62,448 nucleotides of DNA from Lysobacterales bacterium (GCA_029935455.1 JAOZKI010000003.1:10387-72834), one strand, 5' to 3'; shown: positions 8,701-17,190, counted from the first letter of the stretch. Translations and numbers: made by a program. Notes: a model not told the origin generated them from the letters alone.

Positions 8701-11345
8701 GCACCGTGAATGCCAGCGATTCGCTCAACCAGACGGTCAGCGATACGGACCCATCCCACTACCTGGGCGTTATCGATGACATCACACTGCAAAAAGCGAC
8801 CAATGGCGTCGATGCCGACCTCCCGCCAGGACCTGCCCTGGCAATCGGCGACGCTGTCACCTGGACCTATCTGGTGAGCAACAACGGAAATGTGCCATTG
8901 GAAGGTCTGACGGTGGATGACGACCAGGGGGTGATTCCGGTCTACGCCAGCGGTGATCTCAACAACGATGGCCTGCTCGACCCGGGAGAAAGCTGGCAGT
9001 TCCTGGCCACTGGCACGGCCCAGGCCGGCCAGTATCGCAACCTGGCCACGGCGCGCGCCATATCGGTAGACGCCAATGGCCTCACGGAAGAAGTTGAAGC
9101 GCAAGACCCCTCGCACTATTTCGGTGGCATCAGCGCTCCCGCCGTTGGCATTGAAAAACTCACCAATGGGCAGGACGCCGATCTGGCACCCGGCCCATTA
9201 CTGCCCACCGGCACAACGGCCACCTTCACCTATCTGGTTAGCAATACCGGCAACGTGACGCTCAGCAACGTTATCGTGACCGATGATCAGAGCCTCAGCG
9301 TCAGCTGCGCCGGTGGCAATCCCATCGCACAATTGCCCGTCGGCGCCAGCGTGAACTGCACCGCCAGTGGCACAGTAGCTCTGGGCCCCTATGTCAATAT
9401 CGGTCGCGCGGAAGGTACGGGCATTTTCGGCACGGTCGTCAGCGCCACGGACCCAAGTCACCACTACGGGTACGATGACAGTGCCGTTAGCGCTGCCTTG
9501 ACGCTGGAGAAAGCCACCAATGGACAGGATGCCGACCTACCACCGGGGCCGGCGCTGCAGCCCGGTGACACCGTAACGTTCACCTATCTGATCACCAATA
9601 CGGGTGGCCAACCCATCAGCGCGCTGCAGGTCAGCGATGACCAGGGTGTGCAGGTTAGCTGCCCCTCCGGCAATCCGATTCCCCTGCTGCTCGCCGGTGC
9701 GAGTGAAACCTGCACCGGCAGCGCCACGGTCGCTATCGGACCCTATGTGAATCTCGGCACAGTCATTGGCCAGGATCCCGACGGGGTCGACATAGAAGCC
9801 AGCGACCCCAGTCACCATTTAGGGGCAAGCCCCGGCATTCGTATGGAAAAAGCCACCAATGGTATCGATGCGGATACACCGGCCGACGGACCACAATTGC
9901 TCATCGGCACCCCGGTCACCTGGACCTATGAAGTGAGCAATATTGGTAACGAACCGCTACAAAATGTGCAGGTGACCGACGACCAGGGACTGAACCCCCT
10001 TCTGGTGGCCGGAGACAGCAATGGCAACAGCATTCTGGATCTGAACGAGACCTGGCGCTTTGAAGCCCAGGGCACGGCACAGGCCGGCGCCTATGCGAAT
10101 CTTGGTAGCGTTGCGGCCACCGATGCCCTCAGCGCCCTGGTCGAGGATTCAGACCCGTCGCATTACTTTGGCGTTCAGAACCAGTTGCAACTGGAAAAAT
10201 CCACCAATGGCGTGGATGCGGACCAGGCACCGGGACCGCAAATCAACAGCGGCGCTAACGTGACCTGGGAGTATGTTGTTCGGAACTTGGGCAATGCGCC
10301 TCTGAGCGCCGTGGCCGTCACTGATGACCAGGGTCTGCAACCGCTGTTTGTGGGCGGTGACAGCAATAGTGACGGGCTGCTGGATCCGTCCGAAAGCTGG
10401 CGTTTCCAGGCCAGCGGCCCCGCTGTGGCAGGCCAATACCGCAACCTCGGCACTGCCACGGCACGGTTTATTGCTGATGATGGCAGCACCGAAGATTTGA
10501 TCGCGCAGGATCCTTCCCATTATTTCGGTGGCAGCAGTGCCCCGGCTCTGACCATGGAAAAATCAACCAATGGCGAAGATGCTGATCAGCCCCCCGGCCC
10601 CTTGCTCGGCGTCGGCGATGGTGTGGTGTTTTTGTACCTGATTACCAACAGCGGGAATGTCACACTGAATGATGTGGAAGTGACGGACGACCAAGGTCTG
10701 ACTCCCCTATGCCTGAACGGCAATCCCATAGCCAGCCTCGCGCCCGGAGAGCAGGCCGTGTGCGTTGCCCTGACGCAGGTATCGCTCGGTCAATATGTGA
10801 ATATCGGCACAGCCACCGGCATGGACCCCTTTGGCACTGTCGTTAACGCCAGCGATCCAAGCCATCATTTCGGTTTCGAACGCGTCGGGCCACAACCTTC
10901 ACCGGATCAGCTAACGCTGGAAAAAGCGACCAATGGGCAGGATGCCGATCAGCCACCGGGCCCCACGCTGCCAACCGGTTCGATCGCACAGTTCACCTAC
11001 ACCGTCAGCAATAGCAGTGCGCAACCGCTGCGCAACGTGAGGCTGGAGGACGATCAGGGCGTAAGCATCGATTGCCCGTCCGGCAATCCGATTCCCCTGC
11101 TGCTGCCCGGCACCAGCGAGACCTGCTCGGGCCAGACCCGTGTCACAGACGGCCAATATCGCAATGTGGGAACGGCCACGGCAGAAACGCCCGATGGCAA
11201 TGAGATCAGCGCGCAGGACCCCAGCCATCACCGCGGGGGCATGACCGCCGTGCCAGGCATCCTCGGGCTGGGCAGTGGGCTACTGGCGCTGCTTGTGGGT
11301 CTGCTCGGTCTACGCGCTGCGCGCAGGAGGCAGGTAGCCGTCTGA
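5715..11345 (+). CDS. Giant secreted vWA protein with twelve DUF11-type repeats
   Basis: A 1876-residue surface protein. Residues about 1-38 are a signal peptide ending near PAPAQ. A von Willebrand A domain follows with an intact metal site: DESGS at 63-67, the GGNTNWEDG loop and FITDGDPT. A spacer of about 140 residues (beta-rich, few cysteines) leads to twelve tandem repeats of about 118 residues. Each begins like LEKxTNGxDADxPPGP and ends DPSHYFG or DPSHHxG, resembling the DUF11/DUF7507 Ig-like repeats of bacterial surface proteins. The C-terminus is a glycine/leucine membrane helix and an arginine cluster (AARRRQ) with no LPxT motif. Likely role: adhesion or cell-surface stalk, inferred from architecture. 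It transcribes opposite to all flanking trp genes. Confidence 0.85.
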   Translation: MRPTPVTRAHRLLKKSFLMAATGVCLLLTGMPPAPAQLRSVEAPSTNPDLPQACGLNVLMILDESGSIGRNAGNVRTAFKAFTAAMKNTSSSMAVAEFSRVARLPAIGSFAPGAYITITDQTKSQLDNYVDNRYNPGGNTNWEDGLRMGRSGSAFAPRPSLAVPHLTVFITDGDPTQVIRGDRVRALEYLNKVPLESRETSRQNKDRAADAAVANANNLKAQNSHILVVAVGNGVSSSDSLDRIVKISGPDIYPDSGNDFNISTDDVYREQDFSKLQDALRKAAFQLCSPSVTIEKVVDLTPDPGSLDDAVPGSGWQISGSVSAPGSGEFAWVLPSAEDPGVNPKFAATSSAGFATFQWRPVSEVGNSGFTATETPQPGFINDPSQTACSFRTPDSPDAPLALTSVSDGSFSTVIEPESIVTCRIVNLAEPAPAITLEKYTDGQDADLPTGPSIPRGDQVLWTYIVTNSGNTRLDSILVTDVLELPAQFAGQVQSKLVCPSTSLKQGASMRCSALGIAGITPGGDNFTGQYANLATVTATDSTGLSVSASDRSHYLEVEPGIKVEKSTNGEDADQLPGPALPVGATVNWRYTVTNTGTEPLANIVVTDDDPAVTPAFQSGDSNNNALLDAGEAWLFTASGTAQAGQYANRATATGAGQIETVRDEDPSHYFGSAPAVSLEKTTNGSDADAAPGPLIAVNTAVTWRYTVTNTGNTDLASWSISDDQLGGISCPAGLLRVGQSASCSAQGLAVDGQYSNLGTVQAQSVFGGPSVSASDPSHYFGTVPKLVLEKRTNGVDADAPAGPFIAVGDPVNWDFEVTNTGNVGLDILLLLDSELAEDAVSCPPGSTPLNPGESATCSASGTAVAGQYSNLGVVLARATSTIENDPNDGLAAAIDPSHYFGAAPGIDLEKFTNGIDADTPDEAVILNPGSAVSWGYLVGNTGNEPLTNVAVTDDQGLQPVLVSGDSNSNGQLDVGEYWLFEASGIAGAGLYSNIGTVNASDSLNQTVSDTDPSHYLGVIDDITLQKATNGVDADLPPGPALAIGDAVTWTYLVSNNGNVPLEGLTVDDDQGVIPVYASGDLNNDGLLDPGESWQFLATGTAQAGQYRNLATARAISVDANGLTEEVEAQDPSHYFGGISAPAVGIEKLTNGQDADLAPGPLLPTGTTATFTYLVSNTGNVTLSNVIVTDDQSLSVSCAGGNPIAQLPVGASVNCTASGTVALGPYVNIGRAEGTGIFGTVVSATDPSHHYGYDDSAVSAALTLEKATNGQDADLPPGPALQPGDTVTFTYLITNTGGQPISALQVSDDQGVQVSCPSGNPIPLLLAGASETCTGSATVAIGPYVNLGTVIGQDPDGVDIEASDPSHHLGASPGIRMEKATNGIDADTPADGPQLLIGTPVTWTYEVSNIGNEPLQNVQVTDDQGLNPLLVAGDSNGNSILDLNETWRFEAQGTAQAGAYANLGSVAATDALSALVEDSDPSHYFGVQNQLQLEKSTNGVDADQAPGPQINSGANVTWEYVVRNLGNAPLSAVAVTDDQGLQPLFVGGDSNSDGLLDPSESWRFQASGPAVAGQYRNLGTATARFIADDGSTEDLIAQDPSHYFGGSSAPALTMEKSTNGEDADQPPGPLLGVGDGVVFLYLITNSGNVTLNDVEVTDDQGLTPLCLNGNPIASLAPGEQAVCVALTQVSLGQYVNIGTATGMDPFGTVVNASDPSHHFGFERVGPQPSPDQLTLEKATNGQDADQPPGPTLPTGSIAQFTYTVSNSSAQPLRNVRLEDDQGVSIDCPSGNPIPLLLPGTSETCSGQTRVTDGQYRNVGTATAETPDGNEISAQDPSHHRGGMTAVPGILGLGSGLLALLVGLLGLRAARRRQVAV
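7009..11238 (+). repeat. Twelve in-frame ~354-base repeats within the giant vWA gene
   Basis: Repeat starts, recognised by the LEK/MEK/VEK-x-TNG codons, fall near 7021, 7402, 7742, 8072, 8432, 8782, 9148, 9498, 9838, 10183, 10546 and 10912. Units differ clearly at the DNA level, so this is an old array, not a recent tandem expansion. Two kinds occur: one carries a GDxNxxGxLDxxExW loop (units 2, 5, 6, 9, 10), the other a CxxGNPIxxLxxGxxxxC pair of cysteines (units 7, 8, 11, 12, with variants in 1, 3 and 4). Confidence 0.9.
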
Positions 11346-11378
11346 TACCGGGCAGAAAGCCGGACAGGAAAGCACCTT

Positions 11379-12794
11379 CTAGGTACCACAAAACGTCTGC
11401 GTGACGCGCTCTTCCCTGGCCGGTGCCAGTGCATAGTCTTCCCGACCCGGCTGCACGTCAAAGGGGCTCTCGAGCACGGCACGCAGCTCGTTAAAAACCG
11501 TGTAATCGCCTGCAAAAGCCGCCTGAATAGCGCGTTCGACCTGGTGATTACGGGGGATATAGAGCGGGTTCACCGAGTCCATGCACGCGCGCACCTGCGC
11601 CAGATCCCGCCCCTCTGCCTGCAGGCGCTGCTGCCAGCGGGGGCCAAACTCGCCCCAGGCCTTATCGGGCGCGTCCAAGTGACCGCTCAACTCCCGAAAA
11701 CTCAGGGTAAAGTCTGCCTCTCCGGTCTCAAGCGCCTGCAGCAGCGTATCGACCAGCGTGGCGTCGTCCGCCTGCGCCGTAGCGAGACCCAGCTTCGGCC
11801 GCATCAGCGCCAGGCGATGCTCCTGAATCAGCTCCGGGGTACGATCCAACGCGCTTTGAAAGCCGTCCAGCTCCGGATCCAGCACCAGCAGACATTCAGC
11901 CAGCCGGGCCAGGTTCCAGTGCACGATTGGCGCCTGATTTGCATAGGCATAGCGCCCGTTCTGATCAATGGAGCTGAACACCTTGAGCGCGCGGTACTCA
12001 TCCATAAAGGCGCAGGGTCCGTAGTCCAGCGTCTCGCCCGAGATGGACGTGTTATCGGTGTTCATGACGCCGTGAATAAAGCCCAGGGACAGCCAGTGGG
12101 CCACCAGTCTTGACTGGCGTTCCACCACGCCCTGGAACAGCGCCAGATAGGGGCGTTCCGCTGCTGCGGCGTCGGGATCGTGACGCGCGATGGCGTAGTC
12201 GGCCAGCGCCTTCAGGCTGGCCTGATCGCCGCGGGCGGCGAGATACTGGAAGGTACCGATACGCAGATGACTGGCGGCCACACGCGTCAGCACGCCGCCG
12301 GGCTCGGCCTGGCGCCGGAATACTTCCTCGCCAGTAGCCACAGCCGCCAGGGCCCGAGTGGTAGGCACACCGAGCGTGTACATGGCCTCGCTGAGCAGAA
12401 ACTCGCGCAGTACCGGACCCAGGGACGACAGGCCATCGCCGCCCCGCGACCAGGGCGTGCGTCCGGCCCCTTTCAGCTGCAGATCCCAGCGCTGTCCCTG
12501 CGCATCCACCAACTCTCCCAGCAGCATGGCCCGACCGTCACCCAGTTGCGGAACAAACTGCCCGAACTGATGGCCGGCATAGGCCTGAGCCAGCGGTGCC
12601 GTACCGGGTAGGGATTCCGTACCGGACAGCCAGCGTGCCAGCTGCGCTGAATCCTGAGCGCCCCACTCCAGGCCCAGCTGTGTCGCCAGCGGCTGGTTCC
12701 AGGCCAGTAATTCGGGCGCGGAAAACCCGCGCAGCGGTGCCTGCGCGTGCAGTGCCTCGGGCAAATCACGGTAGCTGTGCTGAAATTCGCTCAT
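11379..12794 (-). CDS. selO: SelO/YdiU protein AMPylase (pseudokinase)
   Basis: Member of the SelO family, pseudokinases that bind ATP inverted and transfer AMP to Ser/Thr/Tyr of target proteins in redox stress. The 471 residues match the bacterial family length. Diagnostic blocks are AGHQFGQFVPQLGDGRA, LQLKGAGRTPWSRGGDG, the EAMYTLGVPTTRAL helix and HGVMNTDNTSISGETLDYG (metal site). The antepenultimate residue is Cys (TFCGT end), the position of selenocysteine in animal SelO and Cys in E. coli. It lies 24 bases after trpE on the same strand, so the two may be co-transcribed. Confidence 0.95.
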   Translation of the reverse strand: MSEFQHSYRDLPEALHAQAPLRGFSAPELLAWNQPLATQLGLEWGAQDSAQLARWLSGTESLPGTAPLAQAYAGHQFGQFVPQLGDGRAMLLGELVDAQGQRWDLQLKGAGRTPWSRGGDGLSSLGPVLREFLLSEAMYTLGVPTTRALAAVATGEEVFRRQAEPGGVLTRVAASHLRIGTFQYLAARGDQASLKALADYAIARHDPDAAAAERPYLALFQGVVERQSRLVAHWLSLGFIHGVMNTDNTSISGETLDYGPCAFMDEYRALKVFSSIDQNGRYAYANQAPIVHWNLARLAECLLVLDPELDGFQSALDRTPELIQEHRLALMRPKLGLATAQADDATLVDTLLQALETGEADFTLSFRELSGHLDAPDKAWGEFGPRWQQRLQAEGRDLAQVRACMDSVNPLYIPRNHQVERAIQAAFAGDYTVFNELRAVLESPFDVQPGREDYALAPAREERVTQTFCGT

Positions 12795-12818
12795 GAGTTC
12801 GCTTACCCAGCAGGCGAC

Positions 12819-14291
12819 CTAGAGCCCGCGCGAGGCCTTGTCCACGGCGGTGAGCAGGGCCCGGCCCTTGTTCATACATTCTTCCCATTCCTGCTCCGGA
12901 TCCGAGTCGGCCACAATGCCCGCACCCGCCTGCACATGCAGCTGCCCATCGCGAATCACCGCGGTGCGAATGGCAATGGCCAGGTCCGTATCGTCATGCC
13001 AGCTCAAATAGCCCACCGCGCCGGCGTAAATATTGCGTTTCACCGGCTCCAGCTCGTTGATGATTTCCATGGCACGGATTTTGGGCGCACCGGACAGAGT
13101 GCCAGCGGGAAAGGCCGCACGCACCGCATCCATGGTATTGCAGTCCGGCGCCAAATCACCCTCCACCTGCGACACGATGTGCATCACGTGTGAGTAGCGC
13201 TCGATGATCATATTGTCCGTCAGGCTGACCGTGCCGGTGGCCGCTACCCGGCCCACATCGTTACGCCCCAGATCAACCAGCATCAGGTGCTCGGCACATT
13301 CCTTGGGGTCCTTCAGCAGTTCTTCGGCCAGCGCCTGATCTTCGGCTGCCGTGGCGCCACGCCAACGGGTTCCGGCAATCGGCCGGACGGTCATGCGCCG
13401 CTGCTGCACACGCACCAGCACTTCCGGTGAGGAACCCACAATCTGCGTATCACCCAAATCAATGAAGTACATGTAGGGTGAGGGGTTCAGCACGCGCAGG
13501 GCACGATAGACATCCAACGGCCGGGCCTGAAAAGGTACGCTCATGCGCTGGGACAGAACCACCTGGAAAATATCGCCGGCCAGGATGTACTCCTGACTGC
13601 GCCGCACCGCATCAATAAAATCGCTCTTCTCGAACCCATAGCGAAAATCCGACTCGGACACCGCGGCACCGGCAACCGCCAGCCCGTAGCCCGTACTACC
13701 CGCACGCAAGCGGTGCTCAAGCTGATCCAGCCGTCGCTGGGCCTGCTCCCAGGCACCCGGCTCGGCCGGATCGACGTTCACGATCAGCCACAAGCGCCCT
13801 TCCAGCGCGTCAAAAACCGCCAGCTCCTCGGCCAGCAGCAGCACGATATCGTCCGTGCCCATCTCGTCGAGCTTGTCATGGCCAGCCAGACGCGGCTCCG
13901 CCAGCTCCACCGTCTCATAGCCAAAGTAGCCAACCAGACCACCGGAAAATACCGGCAGCTCGTCCAGTTCCGGCACCTGATAGCGGGTACGGATTGACTC
14001 AATGCGGCCCAGCGGATCGTCCAGCGTCTCCTCACTGACCTTACGACCCAGCTCAAAGGTCTCCAGCTTATGGCCGTTGATGGTGAAACGCTTGCGCGCC
14101 GGTAGCCCGATGATGGAATAGCGCCCCCAGGTCTCACCGCCTTCCACCGATTCGAAAAGAAAAGAATCGGAGCCGTCGGCCAGCTTCAGGTAAACGGAAA
14201 GTGGTGTGTCCAGATCGGCCAGCACGGTGCGCCAGACCGGAATCCGGTTATGGGTGCCATTGTTGAGCGCGTCAAACTGCTGTTTCTTCAC
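12819..14291 (-). CDS. trpE: Anthranilate synthase component I
   Basis: Converts chorismate to anthranilate using ammonia from TrpG. The 490-residue protein has the N-terminal tryptophan-feedback region (LADGSDSFLFES, with the LLES-like element) and the chorismate-binding domain with PIAGTRWRGA, MLVDLGRNDVGRVA, SGAPKIRAMEII and QAGAGIVADSDP. The start is a GTG that gives the expected N-terminus (RIPVWRTVLADLDTPLSVY aligns with the family). It is separated from trpG by selO and the giant gene. Confidence 0.97.
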   Translation of the reverse strand: MKKQQFDALNNGTHNRIPVWRTVLADLDTPLSVYLKLADGSDSFLFESVEGGETWGRYSIIGLPARKRFTINGHKLETFELGRKVSEETLDDPLGRIESIRTRYQVPELDELPVFSGGLVGYFGYETVELAEPRLAGHDKLDEMGTDDIVLLLAEELAVFDALEGRLWLIVNVDPAEPGAWEQAQRRLDQLEHRLRAGSTGYGLAVAGAAVSESDFRYGFEKSDFIDAVRRSQEYILAGDIFQVVLSQRMSVPFQARPLDVYRALRVLNPSPYMYFIDLGDTQIVGSSPEVLVRVQQRRMTVRPIAGTRWRGATAAEDQALAEELLKDPKECAEHLMLVDLGRNDVGRVAATGTVSLTDNMIIERYSHVMHIVSQVEGDLAPDCNTMDAVRAAFPAGTLSGAPKIRAMEIINELEPVKRNIYAGAVGYLSWHDDTDLAIAIRTAVIRDGQLHVQAGAGIVADSDPEQEWEECMNKGRALLTAVDKASRGL

Positions 14292-14350
14292 TAAAGAGCC
14301 TGCCTTAACTCGCGAGTAGGAATTCTAACCAAAAGCCGAGCCTCTGGGGC

Positions 14351-16363
14351 CTAATTGCGTGGCAAGACTAAGCTGAAGCGCACACCGGCAGCAGCGGGCA
14401 GGTTCTCGGCCTGCACCTGCCCCTCGTGCGCCTCGGCCACCAGGCGCACAATGTACAGGCCGAGGCCAAGATGGGTACCACCAGCGGCCGGGTCGCGTAC
14501 GGACATGAGGGCGTCGAACAGCTGGTCCTGAAACTGCTCCGGCAGGCGGCTGCCACTGTTGCTGACGCTCAGGCGCAAGTCACGCTCATGCTGCGCCAGC
14601 CCTATGGTGACCAGCGCGTCACTGGCGGTCAGACTGACCGCGTTATCCACCAGTTTGTCGAGCGCCTGGGCCAGCAGGTCCGGCGCGCAGTGGTAACTCA
14701 GGGGCTGTTCCGTACCGACCAGCTCGAAGCGGCGCTGCGGGTAGATACTGCGGTAGCCTTCCAGCGCCCCGCGCAGCAGCTCTGGCAAATCAATACGGGT
14801 CCAGTCAGCGGTGCGAACCGCCGCTTCCAGGCGCGTGGCCTCGCTCATGGCGCGCACCAGTGCCGTCTGTCGATCCAGACCCTCCCGGGCGCGCTCCAGG
14901 TAGGGCATGGCTTCCGCATCCAGGGGCTGGCTGGCCAGATTTTCCAGGGAAGAGCGGGTAATCGCCAACGGCGTCTTAAGCTCATGGGAAAGACGCCCGG
15001 CCAGCTGTTGCAGGTAGCGGTTGTAGTCTTTTACGGAACGTAACAGGCGCTCATTGTTGCGCGCCAGCTGGCCCAATTCATCCTCATCGCCGACCAGCGG
15101 CAGCTTCGGTTCCGCACCCTGGTCATCCATGGCTTCGCTAACCGCCGTACTCAAGGACAGCACCCGTCGCGACAAGCGCGTGGAGAGCAACCAGATGCCC
15201 GCGACCAGCAGCACCATGAGCAACAGGCTCACCAGCAACAGGCGCCCCAGGGTGCGGTTGGCAAACAGCAGCGCACCATCCGTATCGGCCTCCAGCACCA
15301 CGCTGCCCCATGTGACGCCCCCCTGACTGATGGGCTCCGCCACCGTATTGCGTATGGCCGCCGTATAGGGATCACCACTCCAGACCTGCGCGCTACGCCC
15401 GGCCAGCGCTTCTTGCACCAGCGCTTCCGTACTACGCAACTGATGCTCAGCGCGTGCCGGACTCCTATCCATCTGCTGGCTGACCAACAGCCGGTACAGA
15501 ACCCGTTCCAGCCAGGCAGGGCTTTCCTGTGCCGCCTCGTGGCGCGCACCCGTGTCTGCCCGCACCCAGCCGTTTCCATCCACCAGCCAGGCCCGGGCGC
15601 GTGGCGGCGCCACCGCTTCCAGCCAGTCCTGCAGGGCCTCATGGGATGGCAGCGGGTGGAGCCAAATGCGGGGACGGCCCGCTTGCAGCGTACCGGCCTC
15701 GCCGCGTCGTTCTACACCAGCGGAATCTGGCTGCACGTCAACGGCAGCGAGACTCAAGGCACTACTCGCGGTCAGCGGCGGTAGCGCCAATTCCAGCGCA
15801 TAGCCCGTCGGCGTATCCAGCCAGTAGCCCTGCAGTTGACCACCGCCCGGCGATTGGCTGGACACCAGCAGCGGGCCCGGCGCTGCCGCCTGAATACGGA
15901 ACTGCCGCAAGCCGCGCGCATCGCGCAGGTACAGCAGCACATGATCAGCGCCGGCGCGGTTGGCCTCAGTGCCCGCCGCTTGGCGACGCCCCGGCGTGGG
16001 ATCCGCAACCTGCAAAAACAGGTAATCCTGACGACCATAGCGGCCGGCCATAAGATCAAGCTGGGGGCTACCGTCAGGGGCGGTGAACCGGGTGCTGATG
16101 TCCGGCTGGGACCAGTCATTGTGGTAGCCATCCAGCGTAGGCTCCCGCGTCAGCTTGCGCAGCGGCAGTAGATCAGCAGGGGCTTGCAGCGCTGTCAGAA
16201 AGGGCTCGGGAAGTGCCCGCGCCATGGTGCGGGCCGCACCGGCCAGCGCATTGGCATCGTCCTCGCGCAGGTACTGTTCCAGTTCCTGCACCAACTGGAA
16301 GCCGAACCAGGGCACCAGCAGCGTCACCAGTGCCAGGGTCAGCATTTTTTTGCGCAAGCTCAT
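14351..16363 (-). CDS. Sortase-system sensor histidine kinase
   Basis: A 670-residue membrane kinase matching the architecture of the proteobacterial dedicated sortase-system kinase (TIGR03785-like). It has a first membrane helix at about 7-24, a large periplasmic region of about 340 residues containing a beta-rich CBM9-like segment (DGYHNDWSQPDIS onward), and a second helix at about 373-395. Then come a HAMP region, a dimerisation helix with phospho-accepting His460 (LSHELKTPLA) and an ATPase domain with DKLVDNAV and GLGLYIVRLVAE. It follows the response regulator by 43 bases. It probably senses the envelope state and controls the divergent target-sortase pair; the ligand is unknown. Confidence 0.88.
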   Translation of the reverse strand: MSLRKKMLTLALVTLLVPWFGFQLVQELEQYLREDDANALAGAARTMARALPEPFLTALQAPADLLPLRKLTREPTLDGYHNDWSQPDISTRFTAPDGSPQLDLMAGRYGRQDYLFLQVADPTPGRRQAAGTEANRAGADHVLLYLRDARGLRQFRIQAAAPGPLLVSSQSPGGGQLQGYWLDTPTGYALELALPPLTASSALSLAAVDVQPDSAGVERRGEAGTLQAGRPRIWLHPLPSHEALQDWLEAVAPPRARAWLVDGNGWVRADTGARHEAAQESPAWLERVLYRLLVSQQMDRSPARAEHQLRSTEALVQEALAGRSAQVWSGDPYTAAIRNTVAEPISQGGVTWGSVVLEADTDGALLFANRTLGRLLLVSLLLMVLLVAGIWLLSTRLSRRVLSLSTAVSEAMDDQGAEPKLPLVGDEDELGQLARNNERLLRSVKDYNRYLQQLAGRLSHELKTPLAITRSSLENLASQPLDAEAMPYLERAREGLDRQTALVRAMSEATRLEAAVRTADWTRIDLPELLRGALEGYRSIYPQRRFELVGTEQPLSYHCAPDLLAQALDKLVDNAVSLTASDALVTIGLAQHERDLRLSVSNSGSRLPEQFQDQLFDALMSVRDPAAGGTHLGLGLYIVRLVAEAHEGQVQAENLPAAAGVRFSLVLPRN

Positions 16364-16406
16364 GGCGCAAGCTTAACGGAAAGCGGGCGCCCTTCCGGCC
16401 CCAGGT

Positions 16407-17123
16407 TCACGCATGGGCTTTACCGGTACGGTCCGGGGCGCGCCAGCGATAGCCGGCGCCGTAGACCGTGTCGAGTCGGTCGAAGTCCGCATCGACCGTT
16501 TCGAATTTACGTCGAATGCGTTTGATGTGACTGGTAATGGTCTGATCATCAACCAGCACGTTGGCATCATCCATGAGTTGCTGTCGCGTGCGCACATGGC
16601 CCGGATGCTTTGCCAGCGAGTGAATCAGCCAGAACTCCGTTACCGTTAGCGGCACCGCAGCGCCGCGCCAACTGACCTCCATACGATCCACCGACAATTC
16701 CAGTTCGCCGCGCTCCAGCTTCCGTTCCGCCGCACCCTCACCTGACAGCGCCTCAACCCGGCGAAACAGAGCAGCGACGCGCGTCACCAGATGCGGCAGG
16801 CTGATGTCCTTGGTCAGATAGTCGTCCGCCCCGAGGCGCAGACCGGAGATCACATCAAAGTCCGAGTCGCGCGCCGTTAAAAAAATAATGGGCAGGCTGC
16901 GCGACAGGCCACGCAATTCACGGCACAGCTCAAAGCCACCCTCTACATCGGCACCCAGACCCACATCGATAATCACCAAATCAGGCAAACGACGGCGAAA
17001 GGCTTCCAGGGCGCTGATGCGATCAGCAAAGCCATTGACCCGATAGTTATAGCGACGCAGTGCATCCTCATAGTTATGACGAATCGCGGCCTCGTCCTCA
17101 ACAATCGCAATCTGGCGCTGCAT
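16407..17123 (-). CDS. Sortase-system response regulator (OmpR family)
   Basis: A 238-residue OmpR/PhoB-type regulator starting MQRQIAIVEDEAAIR. The ATG is preceded by a purine-rich GAGGGAGAAG. The receiver has acidic residues ED near 10, phospho-acceptor Asp53 (VIIDVGLG), FLTARDSD and the YLTKD lysine. The winged helix carries TVTEFWLI, VDDQTITSHIKRIRRKFE and TVYGAGYRW. It fits the dedicated sortase-system regulator family (TIGR03787-like). It is divergent from the sortase target gene with 189 bases between starts, so the gap is the natural place for its operator. Confidence 0.9.
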   Translation of the reverse strand: MQRQIAIVEDEAAIRHNYEDALRRYNYRVNGFADRISALEAFRRRLPDLVIIDVGLGADVEGGFELCRELRGLSRSLPIIFLTARDSDFDVISGLRLGADDYLTKDISLPHLVTRVAALFRRVEALSGEGAAERKLERGELELSVDRMEVSWRGAAVPLTVTEFWLIHSLAKHPGHVRTRQQLMDDANVLVDDQTITSHIKRIRRKFETVDADFDRLDTVYGAGYRWRAPDRTGKAHA

Positions 17124-17170
17124 GATCTTCTTCTCCCTCTGAAACTGGGGCCCAGCATACGGCCTCCGCC

Positions 17171-17190
17171 AGCTTCCTAGCACCTAGCTT
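17171..17190. promoter_or_regulatory. Candidate response-regulator site
   Basis: AGCTTCCTAGCACCTAGCTT contains CTAG-N3-CTAG and a repeated CCTAGC seven bases apart, about 50 bases upstream of the regulator start and 120 bases upstream of the target gene. It is the most repeat-like element in the divergent gap. Its assignment as a binding site is inference from position only. Confidence 0.25.

Noticed and set aside
7009-11238. Regular repeats that could be taken for a CRISPR-like or minisatellite array
   Set aside because: The units are about 354 bases, in frame, diverged at the DNA level and protein-coding throughout; there are no short identical repeats with spacers.
5715-11345. Giant protein as a second substrate of the class GN sortase
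   Set aside because: No FPNTAT/LPxT-like motif is found before its C-terminal helix, so direct sorting by this enzyme is not supported by sequence.
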